Part shown: in pieces, positions 3,624-5,588 of the stretch
Layout: each line of letters begins with the position of its first letter
How positions within the stretch are numbered: the stretch's first letter is position 1
NCBI GenBank assembly: GCA_030667555.1
Contig: DAOUVR010000082.1
Location: 1 to 5,588 of the forward strand
DNA from: Dehalococcoidia bacterium
GTDB taxonomy: Bacteria; Chloroflexota; Dehalococcoidia; E44-bin15
Direction of reading: 5' to 3'
DNA length: 5,588 nucleotides
The notes under the pieces: generated by a model
Databases searched by the model: none
What the model was told of the DNA's origin: nothing
Seen by the model: only the letters and a program-made list of their open reading frames with translations
Program-made: the position numbers and the translations under genes

Positions 3624-5588
3624 CTAGGAAATAATCCTCTTCCTCTTCTTAGAGAGGTAGTCAACCAATACATAAGCCCCTAGATTCTCCGGGCTGGTAT
3701 AAAAAACCCTGCCTTTATTGGCTTTGGTGAGGTGATCAACGAACCTCTTAACGTAGGGGTCACTATCCAGCATAAAGGTATTGATGACAATTTCCTCAGT
3801 GGCGCATCGCCTCGCCTCGCGGATGGTCTCCTCGAGAGTGCGAGGGCTGGTGGGATAGTCGAAAAAGGCATGACCTCCTTCAAGGTGAGCAGTGGGTTCA
3901 CCGTCGGTAACCATTATTATCTGCTTGCTACCCGCTTTGTGCTTGGAAAGCAATTTCCTTGATAGCATGAAACCATGATGCATATTGGTACCATAGACAT
4001 ATTGATTGAAGGTAATATGCGGCAGCGTCTCCCTCTTCAGTTCGACAGCATAATTTGAAAAGCCCACAATATACAGGTTATCCCGAGGAAACTGGGAACG
4101 AATCAGACTATCAAGGGCTAAAGCCATCTTCTTAGCAGCGAAAAAGTTGCCTCTCATAGGCATAGACCAACTAAGGTCGAGCATCAAAACAGTGGAGCAC
4201 TGGGTGAGGTATTCCGTTTGGTAGACCTCGAAATCCTCCGGCCTTAATTTGACTGGGCTGCCAACGCCCTCTCTTGCAAGGGAGTTCATCAAGGTTCTCT
4301 CGACATCGAGAAGAAAGCTGTCCCCAAATTCATACCTCTTGGTCTCGTCAGACCTGTCGCCACCGATCCCGCTATTCGACACCTCATGCCTGCCAAAGCG
4401 CCCCTTTTTCAAATAGCCAAAGACCTCTCTCAGAGCCTTTTGGCCAAGCCTCCGGGTGGCTTTTGGGGTGAGCTTCCACCTGCCACCTTCCTTCCAGATA
4501 TAGCCGGCCTTTTCAAGCACATCTGTTATACGCTTCATTTGTTCCAGCGAGCGGTATGCTTCATCCCCCAGGTAGTATCTTACACGGCCTGACCCAATCG
4601 CATCGAGGGATGCATTGAACTGACCCTGCTCTAGCTGGCTCTCTAGCTCATCCATGCCCTGGAGCTCATCCATCAGCCTCAAGGCTTCTGCCAGCGAAAG
4701 GGGTTCATCCCCCTGGAATGGGTATCCTCCCTGTTTTCTCATTGGAGAGAGGAATTCTAGATTGGCTGCCAGGTCGGCGAACTCATCCCTTAGGTTCTCA
4801 TCCTCAAGTAAAGAATCCACCAGTTCCTCAAGAGACCGCCTTGCCTCCGCTGGCAGGCTATTCAAAAGGGATTCCATCTGTTCTATTCTTCTCCGAAGCA
4901 TCTCAATGAGCTCGTCAAGGTTCGAAGGCCTCTCAGCACCGAATTGCTCACCGTATTGTTCCATGAACCTCTCGAAATCGGGTTCTAGTCCCTGCATCTT
5001 ATCCCGAAGCATCTGATTGAGACTTTTCAGCATCTCCCGCAGGTTGTTCATATCATCCGGAGTCAAGCTCTCAAGATTGCGCTGGATATCCTGAAAATGG
5101 GACTCCATGACCCTGTTTCGCAGCATATCCATCAACTCTTCGAACAGCCGGCGAGCTTCAGCATTGATGGACTCGTAGCTCGCCATCTCCTTTATCGCCC
5201 CTGCCAGGTCCTTGGGCAGGTTATCCAAAAACGAGAGGTTCTTGGCGGCTACATTCTCCAGGGCTTTGACCAAATCTTCATCTTGCCTGCGGGTCCACGC
5301 CTCCTCCAGTCGCCTTTCGATTCCCTCCTTCTCAGTCCGAATGACCTCATCCAACCTCTGGCGAATTTCATCAAGCACCGAGCTTATGTTGTACTTGTCA
5401 AGAGTCTGCCGCCTGAGATCGCGCAGTTTCTGGAGCAAATCTTGGATGCCCTGCAGCCTCTCCCCCGCTCGATTTTGCAGTCCCGACCGAAAAAGCCTCT
5501 GAAGAGCACGCAACACATCCCCGTCAAAGGTAAGGCGATCAGAGAGGGCATCGATGAGCTCCTCGGCGCTCACCTCGGAGATTTCCTG
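3624..5588 (-). CDS. Large VWA-domain protein (COG4867-like), 5' end outside window
   Basis: At least 654 residues; the frame stays open to the right edge, so the GTG at 5573 is probably internal. It has no ribosome site, and relatives carry extra N-terminal residues. Numbering from that GTG: residues 1-280 are long charged amphipathic helices, likely coiled coil; 325-386 look winged-helix-like ('LEKAGYIWKEGGRWKLTPKA'); 400-455 form a linker. The VWA domain (about 458-645) has a full metal site: Asp466, Ser468 and Ser470 in 'DLSWS', Thr529 in 'YGTNMHHG', Asp557 in 'TDGEPTAHLEGG'. 'INTFMLDSDPYVKRFV' and 'YVLVDYLSKKRKR' are also family marks. There is no signal peptide in the visible part, so it is probably cytoplasmic. 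Such proteins commonly pair with a MoxR or Mg-chelatase-like AAA+ ATPase; that partner is inferred to lie beyond 5588. Exact role unknown. Confidence 0.9.
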   Translation of the reverse strand, partial: QEISEVSAEELIDALSDRLTFDGDVLRALQRLFRSGLQNRAGERLQGIQDLLQKLRDLRRQTLDKYNISSVLDEIRQRLDEVIRTEKEGIERRLEEAWTRRQDEDLVKALENVAAKNLSFLDNLPKDLAGAIKEMASYESINAEARRLFEELMDMLRNRVMESHFQDIQRNLESLTPDDMNNLREMLKSLNQMLRDKMQGLEPDFERFMEQYGEQFGAERPSNLDELIEMLRRRIEQMESLLNSLPAEARRSLEELVDSLLEDENLRDEFADLAANLEFLSPMRKQGGYPFQGDEPLSLAEALRLMDELQGMDELESQLEQGQFNASLDAIGSGRVRYYLGDEAYRSLEQMKRITDVLEKAGYIWKEGGRWKLTPKATRRLGQKALREVFGYLKKGRFGRHEVSNSGIGGDRSDETKRYEFGDSFLLDVERTLMNSLAREGVGSPVKLRPEDFEVYQTEYLTQCSTVLMLDLSWSMPMRGNFFAAKKMALALDSLIRSQFPRDNLYIVGFSNYAVELKRETLPHITFNQYVYGTNMHHGFMLSRKLLSKHKAGSKQIIMVTDGEPTAHLEGGHAFFDYPTSPRTLEETIREARRCATEEIVINTFMLDSDPYVKRFVDHLTKANKGRVFYTSPENLGAYVLVDYLSKKRKRIIS

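Noticed and set aside
4654..5016. Plus-strand Ser-rich 120-codon frame
   Set aside because: It is the antisense shadow of the Leu/Glu/Arg-rich helical part of the VWA gene.

Overview
The window looks like chromosomal DNA from a Gram-positive-style or monoderm-like bacterium of medium GC, most plausibly a Chloroflexota (Dehalococcoidia-like) lineage. This placement is inferred from three things: a thermophile/Chloroflexota-type orotate phosphoribosyltransferase with a C-terminal CPLC motif, a large COG4867-type von Willebrand A protein, and a zinc-finger anti-sigma factor with an 'LPRSF' segment after the finger. No rRNA, tRNA, CRISPR, transposase or phage gene is visible.

Region 1 (about 1-2091, minus strand) is a tight five-gene operon. 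In transcription order it holds an ECF sigma factor (2091-1513), a membrane zf-HC2 anti-sigma factor (1487-918), a chagasin-like (inhibitor family I42) lipoprotein (871-497), a 30-residue single-helix membrane peptide (481-389), and a SIMPL/DUF541 exported protein that starts at 387 and runs off the left edge. The peptide gene ends one base before the SIMPL start, and the SIMPL ribosome binding site lies inside the peptide gene. A 7-bp stem with a GAAA loop abuts the anti-sigma stop codon. The gene order suggests a self-regulated cell-surface response unit: sigma and membrane anti-sigma sense and respond, while the last three genes act in or outside the membrane.

Region 2 (2092-2289) is the divergent spacer between the sigma operon and lepB. 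It contains two back-to-back perfect 10-bp hairpins (2159-2181 and 2187-2210) and a perfect TATAAT box for lepB.

Region 3 (2290-3555, plus strand) holds a complete type I signal peptidase (lepB), then an intergenic stretch with a compact foldable segment (2818-2857) and an imperfect palindromic repeat of REP type (2882-2943), then pyrE, best started at a TTG at 2971.

Region 4 (3556-5588) starts with a short convergent spacer. It is followed on the minus strand by a very large VWA-domain protein with a long helical N-terminal half, a winged-helix-like central segment and a complete MIDAS site. Its reading frame stays open to the right edge, so its true start is probably outside the window. 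Proteins of this family are usually expected beside a MoxR/Mg-chelatase-like AAA+ ATPase, which would lie just beyond 5588.

The most interesting items are the unlisted 30-residue membrane peptide, its place in a sigma-factor operon with a protease-inhibitor lipoprotein and a SIMPL protein, and the hairpins and repeats around lepB.
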